A DNA stretch of 64,000 nt from Methylobacter sp. (GTDB taxonomy: Bacteria; Pseudomonadota; Gammaproteobacteria; Methylococcales; Methylomonadaceae): contig NZ_JAUXVR010000007.1 of NCBI RefSeq assembly GCF_030680395.1, positions 186,001 to 250,000 of the forward strand, read 5' to 3'. Under the pieces are notes generated by a model, which worked only from the letters and a program-made list of their open reading frames with translations, searched no databases and had not been told where the DNA came from. Below are positions 42,694 through 54,838 of this stretch, in pieces. The position numbers and the translations under genes are program-made. Position 1 is the first letter of the stretch, and every line of letters starts with the position of its first letter.

Positions 42694-43557
42694 ATGGCTG
42701 TGAAAAAGCGGGGATTAAATCGAGGGCTGGATGCTTTATTGGGCAACGTTGCCGGTAAAGACGATCACGGCGAGAGCGGGGAAGGTCATCAGTTGCAAAC
42801 CCTGCCGATCGAACATCTGCAGCGGGGCAAGTATCAGCCAAGAAAAGATATGAACCCCGAGAAACTGCAGGAACTGGCCGACTCCATTAAAGCGCAAGGA
42901 ATCATCCAGCCGGTTGTGGTGCGTAAGATTACGCCGGAAAAATATGAGATAGTGGCTGGAGAGCGGCGCTGGCGTGCTGCGCAATTGGCCGGGTTGCAGC
43001 AGGTACCGGTGGTTATCAAGGATATAGACGATCGTACCGCAATGGCGATAGCGCTGATTGAAAATATTCAACGAGAAGACCTGAATCCTTTGGAAGAAGC
43101 GGACGCATTAAGACGGCTGTTGGACGAGTTTGATATGACCCATCAACAAGTTGCAGATGCGGTTGGCAAATCGCGAGCTACGGTGACTAATCTATTAAGA
43201 TTGATAGATTTGCATCCGGACGTGAAAAAGTTATTGATCAGCAGGCAGCTGGAAATGGGTCATGCACGAGCACTGCTGTCTCTGGATGGTCCAAAGCAAG
43301 TGGCTGCGGCTAATAAGATTGTCAAAGAGGGTTTAACGGTAAGAGCGGCAGAGCGTCTGGTTAAAGACAGTCAGGCAGAGCCTAAAATAGCTAAAATCAA
43401 GGAAATAGACAAAGACACCTTGCGTTTACAGGAAGACTTGACCGCAAAACTAGGTGCAAAAGTGTTGATTGAGCATAAAGAAAATGGTACCGGTAAGCTG
43501 GTCATCGCATATTCCAGTTTAGAAGAGTTGGACGGAATTCTCGGGCAAATTAAATAG
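42694..43557 (+). CDS. parB: Chromosome partitioning protein ParB (Spo0J)
   Basis: A 287-residue parS-binding CTPase clamp. The ParA-contacting N-terminus is KKRGLNRGLDALLG (4-17), the CTPase domain includes GERRWRAAQLAG (89-100) and ALIENIQREDLNPLEEA (120-136), and the HTH is around MTHQQVADAVGKSRATVTNLLRL. The C-terminal dimer domain is intact. ATG 42694 follows an AAGAGAAAATT stretch. It sits 51 bp after the mini-ParB gene in the same transcript. Confidence 0.96.
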   Translation: MAVKKRGLNRGLDALLGNVAGKDDHGESGEGHQLQTLPIEHLQRGKYQPRKDMNPEKLQELADSIKAQGIIQPVVVRKITPEKYEIVAGERRWRAAQLAGLQQVPVVIKDIDDRTAMAIALIENIQREDLNPLEEADALRRLLDEFDMTHQQVADAVGKSRATVTNLLRLIDLHPDVKKLLISRQLEMGHARALLSLDGPKQVAAANKIVKEGLTVRAAERLVKDSQAEPKIAKIKEIDKDTLRLQEDLTAKLGAKVLIEHKENGTGKLVIAYSSLEELDGILGQIK

Positions 43558-43666
43558 TGTAATTAGGTAATGAGCCGGCAGATAAAAAACAATAAAAAAT
43601 GTAAGTTAAATTTAATCTTCCTTGATTTAATGGAGGTCGATAGATATAATTCCCGAGCTGTTGAGT

Positions 43667-44038
43667 ATGGAGTTGAGTGTGACAGTTAGAAATTACTCTG
43701 CTGTCAGTAAAATTATAAGTTATCAGATTCTTACGATAATAATAATGACAGCCGGGTTTGCCCTGATGGCAGGCAGATCTTACGCCTTATCGGCGGCTTT
43801 AGGTGGGGCTGCGGCATTTATTCCCAATCTGTATTTCGCGTTGAGAGTATATAAATCGGCCGGGCAGGAAGCAAGAAAGATTGTAAGGTCTTTTTACGCA
43901 GGGGAATCAGGCAAATTATTGTTAACAGCCGCACTGTTTTTTATGATTTTTCAGCTTCCCAACATAGAAATATTACCGCTACTGGCAGTATACATAGTAG
44001 CATTATCAGTTTTTTGGTTTGCGTTGTTAATGCGCTGA
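43667..44038 (+). CDS. atpI: ATP synthase protein I (AtpI)
   Basis: A roughly 123-residue membrane protein with four predicted helices. It carries VSKIISYQILTIIIMTAGFALM, LGGAAAFIPNLYFALRVYKSAG and a C-terminal FQLPNIEILPLLAVYIVALSVFWFALLM. AtpI assists c-ring assembly. The start is uncertain: TTG 43661, ATG 43667 and GTG 43679 (GGAG seven bases upstream) are all possible. It is the first gene of the atp operon, 26 bp before atpB. Confidence 0.85.
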   Translation: MELSVTVRNYSAVSKIISYQILTIIIMTAGFALMAGRSYALSAALGGAAAFIPNLYFALRVYKSAGQEARKIVRSFYAGESGKLLLTAALFFMIFQLPNIEILPLLAVYIVALSVFWFALLMR

Positions 44039-44054
44039 CATTATTAATATTTAG

Positions 44055-44840
<786 letters not shown>

Positions 44841-44869
44841 TGATTTTTTAACTTTTTATAATTAACTAA

Positions 44870-45172
<303 letters not shown>

Positions 45173-45211
45173 TAAGCTGTTTAACTTTACTAGCAACAAG
45201 AGGAACGCATC

Positions 45212-45685
45212 GTGAGTATCAATGCTACTCTGATTGGGCAAATGATTACCTTTGCACTTCTGGTATGGTTTACCATGAAGTACATCTGGCCGCCTTTATT
45301 TGACTCTTTAGAAGAACGTAAGAAGAAGATTTCTGATGGTTTGGCTGCGGCTGAAAAAGGTCAGGAAGAAATGCATTTGGCAGAAAAAAAGGCCAAGGGC
45401 GTTTTAAAAGAAGCTAAAGAACAGTCTTCAGAGATTGTAAATCTGGCTCAAAAACGTGCCAATGAAATTGTTGAAGCATCAAAAGATACCGCCAAGAAAG
45501 AAGGCGAGCGTTTGATTCTTGTGGCAAAAGCGCAGATTGAGCAAGAAAAGCAACAGGCTAAAGAAAGTTTACGTAAAGAAGTGTCAGCCTTGGCTTTGCG
45601 AGCTGCAGAACAGATTCTGAGTGCGGAAATCGATAAAACCAAGCACCAGGACCTCCTGAGCAAAATCTCTAATCAATTGGGTTAA
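45212..45685 (+). CDS. atpF: F-type ATP synthase subunit b
   Basis: A 157-residue peripheral-stalk subunit. One N-terminal membrane helix ([19 protein letters not shown]) is followed by a long charged coiled coil ([19 protein letters not shown] onwards). The start is GTG 45212 with AAGAGGAA upstream. It is single-copy, not the b/b' type. Confidence 0.97.
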   Translation: MSINATLIGQMITFALLVWFTMKYIWPPLFDSLEERKKKISDGLAAAEKGQEEMHLAEKKAKGVLKEAKEQSSEIVNLAQKRANEIVEASKDTAKKEGERLILVAKAQIEQEKQQAKESLRKEVSALALRAAEQILSAEIDKTKHQDLLSKISNQLG

Positions 45686-45690
45686 GCAAA

Positions 45691-46221
45691 ATGAGCGAAC
45701 TGGCAACATTGGCAAGGCCCTATTCAGCGGCGGTGTTCAAGCGATCCAAAGAAACCGGTACGACTGAACAGTGGTCGAAAAGTTTGGCGTTTGTGTCCGC
45801 TGTCCTGAATGATAAAGAAATTTCTGCGATAGTCGCTAATCCTAAAGTCAGCAAGGAGCGGTTATCGGCGCTGATGCTCGATATTTGTCAGGGACAGGTA
45901 GATGAAGAAGGGGCAAACTTTCTGAAATTACTTGTTCAAAACAACCGGCTAACCCTGGCGCCGACTATTGCTGAGCTGTTCGAAGCCTTAAAGGCGGAAA
46001 GTGAAGGTTATGTCGATGTTGAAGTTGCTACTGCTTATGCCTTCTCCAAAGAAGAAAAGCAAAGTTTTACTTCAACGCTGGAAAAAACGCTAAGCAAAAA
46101 AGTCCATATGAATGTGACCGTGGATAAATCATTAATCGGTGGCGTACTGGTACGTGCAGGCGATAGAGTGATTGACGGATCCATAAAAGGCCAGCTTCAA
46201 CAATTAGCAAAACGACTCTAA
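45691..46221 (+). CDS. atpH: F-type ATP synthase subunit delta
   Basis: A 176-residue peripheral-stalk protein linking F1 to subunit b. The N-terminal part is [18 protein letters not shown]. The conserved end is [32 protein letters not shown]. It starts five bases after the atpF stop. Confidence 0.96.
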   Translation: MSELATLARPYSAAVFKRSKETGTTEQWSKSLAFVSAVLNDKEISAIVANPKVSKERLSALMLDICQGQVDEEGANFLKLLVQNNRLTLAPTIAELFEALKAESEGYVDVEVATAYAFSKEEKQSFTSTLEKTLSKKVHMNVTVDKSLIGGVLVRAGDRVIDGSIKGQLQQLAKRL

Positions 46222-46241
46222 ACCAGAGCGAGAAACAGAAT

Positions 46242-47783
46242 ATGCAATTAAACCCATCTGAAATAAGCGATCTGATTAAAAAGAAGATCGAAAACTTCGA
46301 CTTGAGCGCCGAGTCTCATACGGAAGGTACCGTAGTCAGTGTGACTGACGGTATTGTACGTGTACACGGTCTTTCGGAAGCGATGCAAGGCGAAATGCTG
46401 GAATTTCCCGGTAACACCTTTGGCATGGCGCTTAACCTTGAAAGAGATTCTGTGGGTGTGGTGGTATTAGGCGCATACCAACACATCTCTGAAGGCGACA
46501 CCGTAAAATGTACCGGAAAGATTCTGGAAGTACCTGTCGGCGAAGCATTGCTAGGCCGCGTCGTTGACGCGCTGGGTAATCCTATTGACGGGAAAGGTGC
46601 TATTGAAACCACCGAAACTTCGCCGATTGAAAAAATTGCACCGGGTGTAATTGCCCGTCAATCAGTCGATCAACCCGTGCAATTGGGCTTGAAATCTATT
46701 GATGCGATGATTCCGGTTGGTCGCGGTCAACGGGAATTGATCATTGGCGATAGACAAACCGGTAAAACGGCTATCGCGATTGATGCGATTATCAATCAAA
46801 AAGGTACAGGCATTAAATGTATCTATGTCGCTATCGGCCAAAAGCGCGCTTCGATTGCCAACGTAGTTCGCAAGCTCGAAGAACATGGCGCAATGGCTCA
46901 CACTATTGTTGTTTCAGCATCTGCATCAGAATCGGCAGCGCTGCAATTTATCGCGCCTTATACCGGCTGCTCGATGGGCGAGTTCTTTAGAGATCGCGGC
47001 GAAGATGCCCTGATTATCTATGACGATTTAACCAAGCAAGCTTGGGCTTATCGTCAGATTTCCCTATTGTTGCGTCGTCCACCAGGTCGTGAAGCATATC
47101 CAGGGGACGTGTTCTATTTACATTCCCGTTTGCTTGAAAGAGCTTCGCGCATTAATGCGGCAGAAGTTGAGAAGTTAACTGGCGGCAAGGTAAAAGGGAA
47201 AACAGGGTCATTGACAGCATTACCTATTATTGAAACCCAAGGTGGCGACGTATCAGCTTTCGTACCGACTAACGTAATCTCTATTACTGATGGTCAGATC
47301 TTTTTGGAAAGTAACTTGTTTAACTCCGGCATACGCCCGGCGGTGAATGCAGGTTTATCGGTATCGCGCGTAGGTGGTGCTGCTCAAACCAAGATCATCA
47401 AGAAATTAGGTGGCGGTACGCGTCTTGATTTGGCGCAATACCGTGAGTTGGCGGCTTTCGCACAGTTTGCATCGGATTTGGATGAAAACACTCGCAAGCA
47501 GATTGAACGCGGTCAACGCGTAACCGAATTGATGAAACAGAATCAATATTCACCAATGTCGGTCGCGCAAATGGCGGTTTCATTGTTTGCTGCTAACGAA
47601 GGTTTCCTTGACAGCTTGGAAGTGAACAAAGTACTTGATTTTGAGGCTGCCTTACAGTCGTACATGACGTCAGAGCATTCTGAATTAATGAACAACATTA
47701 ATGCAACAGGCGATTTCAGTGATGACATAAGAAAGGGGATGCTGACTGCAATCCAGACTTTCGTCAAAACTCATAGCTGGTAA
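46242..47783 (+). CDS. atpA: F-type ATP synthase subunit alpha
   Basis: A 513-residue F1 subunit with regulatory nucleotide site. The P-loop GDRQTGKT is at residues 169-176. [33 protein letters not shown] (as two adjoining blocks) is the family signature. Its length is the same as in E. coli. Confidence 0.98.
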   Translation: MQLNPSEISDLIKKKIENFDLSAESHTEGTVVSVTDGIVRVHGLSEAMQGEMLEFPGNTFGMALNLERDSVGVVVLGAYQHISEGDTVKCTGKILEVPVGEALLGRVVDALGNPIDGKGAIETTETSPIEKIAPGVIARQSVDQPVQLGLKSIDAMIPVGRGQRELIIGDRQTGKTAIAIDAIINQKGTGIKCIYVAIGQKRASIANVVRKLEEHGAMAHTIVVSASASESAALQFIAPYTGCSMGEFFRDRGEDALIIYDDLTKQAWAYRQISLLLRRPPGREAYPGDVFYLHSRLLERASRINAAEVEKLTGGKVKGKTGSLTALPIIETQGGDVSAFVPTNVISITDGQIFLESNLFNSGIRPAVNAGLSVSRVGGAAQTKIIKKLGGGTRLDLAQYRELAAFAQFASDLDENTRKQIERGQRVTELMKQNQYSPMSVAQMAVSLFAANEGFLDSLEVNKVLDFEAALQSYMTSEHSELMNNINATGDFSDDIRKGMLTAIQTFVKTHSW

Positions 47784-47795
47784 AAGGGTCTTAAG

Positions 47796-48659
47796 ATGGC
47801 TGTTGGTAAAGAAATACGCAGCAAGATCGGGAGTATTAAAAATACTCAGAAAATTACTCGTGCAATGGAAATGGTTGCTGCGAGTAAAATGCGCAAAACA
47901 AAAGACAGAATGTTGGCAACACGTCCATACTCCAAAAAAATTGGCCAGATTATCAAACATCTGGCTCATGCCAATCCAGAGTATAAACATTCTTTTCTGG
48001 TTGAACGTCCGGTCAAGCGGGTCGGTATTATTGTGATTAGTTCTGATCGGGGGTTGTGCGGAGGACTGAATTCAAATTTATTCAGAAAAACGCTGACTCA
48101 AATAATGCAATGGGAAAAAGCAAATATTGAAGTCGATATTTGTACGATAGGTACCAAGGCGTTCGGTTTTTTTGGCAATCTGAAAACAAATTTGGTCGGA
48201 CATGTTTCTAAATTGGGTGACACGCCGCATCAGCATGACATTATCGGCATCATTAAAATCATGTTGGATGCTTATGCGGAAAGTAGAATCGATGAATTGC
48301 ATGTCGTTTACAATGAATTCGTTAATACCATGACCCAGAAGCCTACTATCGATAAATTACTGCCAGTCGTAGCCGGTGAGCTTGAGGAAGGTCTAAACGG
48401 TCATTGGGATTATATCTATGAGCCTGATGCCAAAGAAGTTTTGGATCATCTGTTAACTCGTTATACCGAGTCTATCGTCTATCAGGGTCTGGTTGAAAAT
48501 AATGCCTGTGAGCAGGCTGCCAGAATGGTAGCGATGAAGAGTGCTTCGGATAATGCCGGGAATATTATCAGCGAGTTACAGCTGATTTATAACAAAGCCC
48601 GGCAAGCCGCTATCACTCAGGAAATTTCAGAAATTGTTGCCGGTGCCGCAGCTGTTTAA
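47796..48659 (+). CDS. atpG: F-type ATP synthase subunit gamma
   Basis: A 287-residue central-shaft subunit. It starts [20 protein letters not shown] with the coiled coil [15 protein letters not shown]. The signature [16 protein letters not shown] is present. The terminal coiled coil ends [15 protein letters not shown]. Confidence 0.97.
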   Translation: MAVGKEIRSKIGSIKNTQKITRAMEMVAASKMRKTKDRMLATRPYSKKIGQIIKHLAHANPEYKHSFLVERPVKRVGIIVISSDRGLCGGLNSNLFRKTLTQIMQWEKANIEVDICTIGTKAFGFFGNLKTNLVGHVSKLGDTPHQHDIIGIIKIMLDAYAESRIDELHVVYNEFVNTMTQKPTIDKLLPVVAGELEEGLNGHWDYIYEPDAKEVLDHLLTRYTESIVYQGLVENNACEQAARMVAMKSASDNAGNIISELQLIYNKARQAAITQEISEIVAGAAAV

Positions 48660-48670
48660 GCCCAAGTTAA

Positions 48671-50077
<1,407 letters not shown>

Positions 50078-50102
50078 GTTATAAAATTGGCAGGTAATAA
50101 AT

Positions 50103-50525
50103 ATGACCATGACCGTACATGTAGACATCGTTAGCGCAGAAAAGGAAATATTTTCCGGATTAGCGGAAATGGTATTTGCTCCTGCTGAACTCGGCGAAGT
50201 AGGCATTTCACCTCGGCATGCACCATTAATATCAAAACTTAAGCCCGGCGAAGTCCGGGTAAAAGTCAGCGATAAGGAAATTTATCCGTTTTATGTGTCG
50301 GGAGGTATGCTGGAAATACAGCCGCATCTGATTACCATCCTGGCTGATACGGCTATAAGAGCAAAAGATATTGATGAGGCAGCCGCAATTGAAGCGAAGG
50401 CCAGAGCAGAAGAAGCATTGACAGATAAGTCGGGCAAAATTGATTTTGCAACTGCTCAGGCACAATTGCAGGAAGCTGTTATGCAATTAAGAACATTAGA
50501 TAGATTTAGAAAACGCGGCGGGTAG
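50103..50525 (+). CDS. atpC: F-type ATP synthase subunit epsilon
   Basis: A 140-residue rotor subunit and regulator of ATPase activity. The N-terminal beta sandwich (TVHVDIVSAEKEIFSGLAEM, then GEVGISPRHAPLISKLKPGE) is followed by a helical hairpin. It is the last gene of the atp operon, followed by a terminator at 50561. Confidence 0.96.
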   Translation: MTMTVHVDIVSAEKEIFSGLAEMVFAPAELGEVGISPRHAPLISKLKPGEVRVKVSDKEIYPFYVSGGMLEIQPHLITILADTAIRAKDIDEAAAIEAKARAEEALTDKSGKIDFATAQAQLQEAVMQLRTLDRFRKRGG

Positions 50526-50560
50526 TTGGGATATCGCACGATATGCCTCTACCCTTGTTG

Positions 50561-50602
50561 AAAGCCCGATAACGTGTTAATACGCTGTCGGGCTTTTTTG
50601 GT
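50561..50602 (+). terminator. Intrinsic terminator of the atp operon
   Basis: AAAGCCCGA (50561-50569) pairs with TCGGGCTTT (50588-50596), followed by a run of T (50594-50599). It lies 36 bp after atpC and 15-20 bp before glmU, so glmU needs its own promoter or read-through. Confidence 0.88.
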
Positions 50603-50617
50603 TTAACGGGATATCAT

Positions 50618-52036
50618 ATGAAAATAACGACCATTATTCTAGCTGCGGGCAAAGGAACGCGTATGCGTTCAGAATTGCCCAAAATTTTACATAAAATTGC
50701 CAATAGATCTTTACTGCAGCATGTCTACGACATGAGCAGACAATTGGAAAACAATACCATCAAGATTATTGTAGGCCATGGTGCAGAGCAGGTTACAGAA
50801 GCCTTAAAAAATCTGGATGCCGACTGGGTAGAGCAAAGGCAGCAGTTAGGCACAGGACATGCTGTGCAACAGGTTAGCGATCAAATTGCCGATTCCGGTA
50901 CTGTCTTGATACTGTATGGCGATGTGCCTTTGTTGAAATTAGCAACTGTCAAGCTGCTAATAAACAATGCCAATGACCAGTCTTTGGCTTTACTCACGGT
51001 GAATCTTGCCAATCCGAGTGGTTACGGCAGAATAATTCGAAATGCTACCGGCCAGGTTACAAAAATTGTTGAAGAAAAAGATGCGACATCCAATGAAAAG
51101 CAGATCAATGAAGTCAATACCGGCATTATGGCGGTGCAAGGCAAACAATTAAAAAAATGGTTGAGTCAGTTAAATAACAACAACGTCCAGGGCGAATACT
51201 ATTTGACTGATGTGATTGAGATGGCGGTTGCCGATCAAGTCAGTATCATTACAAGCCAACCGGAGACTGAGGATGAGGTGCTGGGTGTTAATAATCGCAT
51301 ACAACTTAGTCACTTGGAGCGCGTTTATCAGTATGAGCAGGCCACTAGCTTGATGGAACAGGGTGTTACCTTAAAAGACCCGATGCGCTTCGATCAAAGA
51401 GGTTCAATTGAAAGCCTGGGTCAAGACATTGAAATCGATATTAACGTGATTTTAGAGGGGAAAAACAGTATCGGTAGCAATGTCAAAATAGGTGCTAATA
51501 CTAATATAAAAAATTCCATTATTGGCGATAATGTAAAAATATTTGCAAACTGCATTATTGAGGATGCGGTGATAGGACAAAGCAGTAGAATTGGCCCCTA
51601 TGCCAGGTTAAGGCCGGAAAGTGTGCTGGCCAATGATGTCCATATCGGTAATTTTGTAGAAATTAAAAAATCATCGGTAGCGGCAGGCAGCAAAATAAAT
51701 CATTTAAGTTATATCGGTGATACTACAGTGGGTAGTAAAGTCAATATTGGGGCAGGAACGATTACCTGTAATTATGATGGCGTCAATAAGTTCAGAACTA
51801 TTATTGAAGACGGCGCTTTTATAGGCTCAAACAGTCAGTTGGTAGCTCCGGTTACTATAGGTAAAAACGCTACGATAGGGGCAGGATCAACCATCACCAA
51901 AGACAGTCCTGAGAATCAGTTGACTTTAAGCAGAGCCAAGCAGATGTCCCTTGCAGGATGGCAACGACCCGTTAAGCACGACTGCATGGATGCAGGAGGT
52001 AGTGTAATGTCGGGAACAATTACCGAGGAGAAATAA
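50618..52036 (+). CDS. glmU: Bifunctional N-acetylglucosamine-1-phosphate uridyltransferase / glucosamine-1-phosphate acetyltransferase
   Basis: A 472-residue enzyme making UDP-GlcNAc for peptidoglycan and LPS. The N-terminal pyrophosphorylase carries TIILAAGKGTRMRSELPKIL. The C-terminal left-handed beta helix of hexapeptide repeats carries NFVEIKKSSV and the acetyltransferase segment INHLSYIGD. Its stop is directly adjacent to the glmS ATG, and the glmS ribosome-binding site (GAGGAG) lies within its last codons. Confidence 0.97.
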   Translation: MKITTIILAAGKGTRMRSELPKILHKIANRSLLQHVYDMSRQLENNTIKIIVGHGAEQVTEALKNLDADWVEQRQQLGTGHAVQQVSDQIADSGTVLILYGDVPLLKLATVKLLINNANDQSLALLTVNLANPSGYGRIIRNATGQVTKIVEEKDATSNEKQINEVNTGIMAVQGKQLKKWLSQLNNNNVQGEYYLTDVIEMAVADQVSIITSQPETEDEVLGVNNRIQLSHLERVYQYEQATSLMEQGVTLKDPMRFDQRGSIESLGQDIEIDINVILEGKNSIGSNVKIGANTNIKNSIIGDNVKIFANCIIEDAVIGQSSRIGPYARLRPESVLANDVHIGNFVEIKKSSVAAGSKINHLSYIGDTTVGSKVNIGAGTITCNYDGVNKFRTIIEDGAFIGSNSQLVAPVTIGKNATIGAGSTITKDSPENQLTLSRAKQMSLAGWQRPVKHDCMDAGGSVMSGTITEEK

Positions 52037-53866
52037 ATGTGTGGAATTGTAGGCGGTATCGCGCAACGAAATGTAGTACCAATTTTGCTTGAGGGGTTGA
52101 AGCGACTGGAATATCGCGGCTATGATTCGGCAGGCCTCGCGGTTATAAATAATCGGCAAATCTATCGGAAACGAGAACTGGGCAAAGTAAAAGGCCTGGA
52201 AACTCTGTTGGAGGCCGATCCCATTTCAGGACACATCGGTATAGCTCATACCCGGTGGGCTACCCACGGTAAACCCAGCACAGCTAATGCGCATCCGCAT
52301 ATTTGTCGACATAAAGTGGCTGTAGTCCATAACGGTATTATAGAAAACCATGAGCATCTAAAAGAAGTACTGGTGCAACAGGGTTACGAGTTCACTTCAG
52401 AAACCGATACTGAAGTTATCGTGCATGAAATTTATCACGCCTTGGAGTCTACTGACGGATTACTGAACGCCGTTAAAAAAGCCATCAAAAAACTGGATGG
52501 CGCCTATGCGCTGGGGATAATGAGTGTTGATAATCCAGATACTCTTATAGCGTGCAGAAAAGGCAGTCCGCTGGTTATCGGTGTTGGGATAGGCGAATAT
52601 TTTATCGCCTCGGATGTAGCGGCATTGCTTCCGGTCACGCAACGCTTTATTTTTCTGGAAGATGGAGACATAGCTGAGATTACCATAAAGGGGTTAGTTA
52701 TTTATGACGTGAATGACAAAGCAGTGAATCGTTTGATCATAGAGAGCCAGTTGACAGCAGATGCTGTCGATAAAGGCGACTATCGTCATTACATGCTGAA
52801 AGAAATTTATGAGCAACCTTTTGCTATCTCACAAACCCTGGAAGGCCGATTCATCAACAACCGCTTACAGGAAAATGCCTTCGGGCATAACGCCGCCAAA
52901 ATATTTGATAGCATAAAAGTTATTCAGATTTTAGCCTGCGGAACGAGTTACCATGCAGGGTTGGTGGCACGGTACTGGTTTGAAGCGCTAGCCCATGTTC
53001 CTTGTAATATCGAAGTAGCCAGTGAATTTCGCTATAGAAGTCCGGTGTTAGCGCCGGACACCCTGATTGTCACCATTTCGCAATCCGGCGAAACTGCCGA
53101 TACACTGGCAGCATTACTGGAAGCCAAGAAGCTGGGGGCAAAATATTCATTAGCCATTTGCAACGTACCGGAAAGCTCGCTGGTTAGAGAATCCGATCTG
53201 GTATTAATGACCCGCGCCGGCCCTGAAATTGGCGTTGCATCAACCAAAGCATTCACTACGCAACTGGTAACATTAATGCTGCTAGTCATCGCTATCGGCA
53301 GACGTTTTCAGATGGACGAAATAGTGGAGCAAAAAATCACCTCGGAATTATTCAGCTTGCCGAGCAAAATTGAAAAAGCTTTACAGATGGATGATGAAGT
53401 TAAGGATCTGTCCGAGCAATTTGCCGAAAAACAGCATGCCTTGTTTTTAGGCCGAGGTACCCATTATCCGATAGCCATGGAAGGCGCATTAAAACTAAAG
53501 GAAATTTCTTATATTCATGCCGAGGCCTACCCGGCAGGCGAGTTAAAACACGGCCCCTTGGCATTAATCGATGCCGACATGCCGGTTGTGACGGTGGCGC
53601 CAAACAACAGCCTGTTGGAGAAACTAAAATCGAATATGCAGGAAGTAAGCGCTAGGGGAGGGCAACTGATTGTTTTTATGGATGAAACACTAGCTACCGC
53701 AAATAATGAAAATGTACAAATCGTAAAAGTACCTCAAGTCGGTAATGAGATTTCGCCTATTGTGTACACCATCCCATTGCAGTTGTTGGCTTATCATGTC
53801 GCTGTTTTAAAGGGTACGGATGTTGATCAGCCCAGAAATCTTGCGAAATCAGTTACGGTGGAATAG
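52037..53866 (+). CDS. glmS: Glutamine-fructose-6-phosphate aminotransferase
   Basis: A 609-residue enzyme making glucosamine-6-phosphate from fructose-6-phosphate and glutamine. The N-terminal Ntn amidotransferase begins [13 protein letters not shown] with nucleophile Cys2. Two SIS sugar-isomerase domains follow ([13 protein letters not shown] and [15 protein letters not shown]). The C-terminus NLAKSVTVE is the conserved end whose DNA is recognised by Tn7 TnsD. The reading frame is intact, as expected for attTn7 insertions, which spare the gene. Confidence 0.98.
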   Translation: MCGIVGGIAQRNVVPILLEGLKRLEYRGYDSAGLAVINNRQIYRKRELGKVKGLETLLEADPISGHIGIAHTRWATHGKPSTANAHPHICRHKVAVVHNGIIENHEHLKEVLVQQGYEFTSETDTEVIVHEIYHALESTDGLLNAVKKAIKKLDGAYALGIMSVDNPDTLIACRKGSPLVIGVGIGEYFIASDVAALLPVTQRFIFLEDGDIAEITIKGLVIYDVNDKAVNRLIIESQLTADAVDKGDYRHYMLKEIYEQPFAISQTLEGRFINNRLQENAFGHNAAKIFDSIKVIQILACGTSYHAGLVARYWFEALAHVPCNIEVASEFRYRSPVLAPDTLIVTISQSGETADTLAALLEAKKLGAKYSLAICNVPESSLVRESDLVLMTRAGPEIGVASTKAFTTQLVTLMLLVIAIGRRFQMDEIVEQKITSELFSLPSKIEKALQMDDEVKDLSEQFAEKQHALFLGRGTHYPIAMEGALKLKEISYIHAEAYPAGELKHGPLALIDADMPVVTVAPNNSLLEKLKSNMQEVSARGGQLIVFMDETLATANNENVQIVKVPQVGNEISPIVYTIPLQLLAYHVAVLKGTDVDQPRNLAKSVTVE

Positions 53867-53890
53867 TTGTGGCAAAATTATCACTACAAG
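53867..53890 (+). other. attTn7 remnant and predicted 5-bp target duplication
   Basis: There are 24 bp between the glmS stop and the transposon end. The last five (ACAAG, 53886-53890) are the predicted target-site duplication. A matching ACAAG should follow the left end outside the window. The distance agrees with canonical Tn7 insertion about 25 bp after the glmS stop. Confidence 0.8.
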
Positions 53891-53959
53891 TGTGGGAGAG
53901 TAATAAACTTATAAACTAAGTAATAAAGTCCTATACTAAGTAACAAAGTTGTATACCGA
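53891..53959 (+). repeat. Tn7-type right end with three overlapping 22-bp TnsB-type sites
   Basis: The end starts TGTGGGAGAG, matching the Tn7 terminal TGTGGG. Three similar 22-bp units follow at 53898-53919, 53918-53939 and 53938-53959, each with the pattern RAGTAAYAAA followed by a less conserved half ending in MTA or CGA. They are spaced exactly 20 bp. Overlapping TnsB sites are characteristic of the Tn7 right end. They precede tnsA by 51 bp, so they probably also overlap its promoter. Confidence 0.88.
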
Positions 53960-54010
53960 AGTCGGCTGGTCTAGACTCTTTTTGAGAGCAATGACTGGGC
54001 GACTTTTTTA

Positions 54011-54838
54011 ATGGCGAGAAAAAATTATTCGAGATCGAAAATAAAGATCCAAAAATGGTTAAAAGATGGGCGCGGTACCGGACGGGGCTGTGAATACAAA
54101 CCTTGGTTAACTGTTAGAGATGTGCCGTCGGAAGGCCGTTCGCATCGCATTTTTGGACACAAGACTCAGCGCACCCACCACTTTCTTTCTGACCTTGAGT
54201 TAGCTGTATTCTTTGCACTTGAGTGGCATTCGGATACCGAGGACATACGGGAGCAATTTCCGTTACGAATAGAGGATACCCTGGCACTGTCTGATGAATT
54301 AGGAATCTTGCATCCGTCTTACCAAGGCATACCGCAGATTATGACCTCCGATTTTCTGGTTAATACTAGAAATGCCCAACGTCCTAAATTTGTTCTGCAG
54401 GCCAAGTATTCGGAAGCATTACAAGATGCCAGGACTATTGAAAAATTGGAGCTTGAGCGTCGGTACTGGGTGCAAAAGTCAATACCGTGGATGTTGGTTA
54501 CCGAAAAAGATATTCCTAACGTAATTTTCCAAAATATTAGTTGGCTATATTCAGCTCAGAGAGATGAATTAGATGCCGAGACTATTCAGGAACGCGTTGC
54601 AATGTATACGCATCATTTCAATCAAGCATCTGATAAATCTCTGATCGATATTGCCAAGCAATTAGATGCAGCTTATACGCTGTCGGCAGGACAATCTTTA
54701 CTGGAAATAAGGCAACTAATGGCTAGACGCTGTTTCTTATTCGATATTTTCAAACCCTATACTGTATTAAAAGCCGGCGAATTGCGGGCAGAAAATATAA
54801 TTGCTTTGACGGGGGGGCTTCGTGTTTCGAATCAATGA
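54011..54838 (+). CDS. tnsA: TnsA, endonuclease subunit of the Tn7 transposase
   Basis: A 275-residue restriction-enzyme-like nuclease that cuts the 5' strands at the transposon ends and makes transposition cut-and-paste. Catalytic residues fall at E63 (LSDLELAVFF), D114 (MTSDFLV) and K132 (LQAKYSEA). These are the same numbers as E63, D114 and K132 in E. coli Tn7 TnsA, which also supports the ATG 54011 start. Its end overlaps tnsB by 17 bp. Confidence 0.96.
   Translation: MARKNYSRSKIKIQKWLKDGRGTGRGCEYKPWLTVRDVPSEGRSHRIFGHKTQRTHHFLSDLELAVFFALEWHSDTEDIREQFPLRIEDTLALSDELGILHPSYQGIPQIMTSDFLVNTRNAQRPKFVLQAKYSEALQDARTIEKLELERRYWVQKSIPWMLVTEKDIPNVIFQNISWLYSAQRDELDAETIQERVAMYTHHFNQASDKSLIDIAKQLDAAYTLSAGQSLLEIRQLMARRCFLFDIFKPYTVLKAGELRAENIIALTGGLRVSNQ

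Noticed and set aside
52000-52036. glmS ribozyme upstream of glmS
   Set aside because: glmU ends immediately before glmS, leaving no room. The ribozyme is typical of Gram-positive bacteria.
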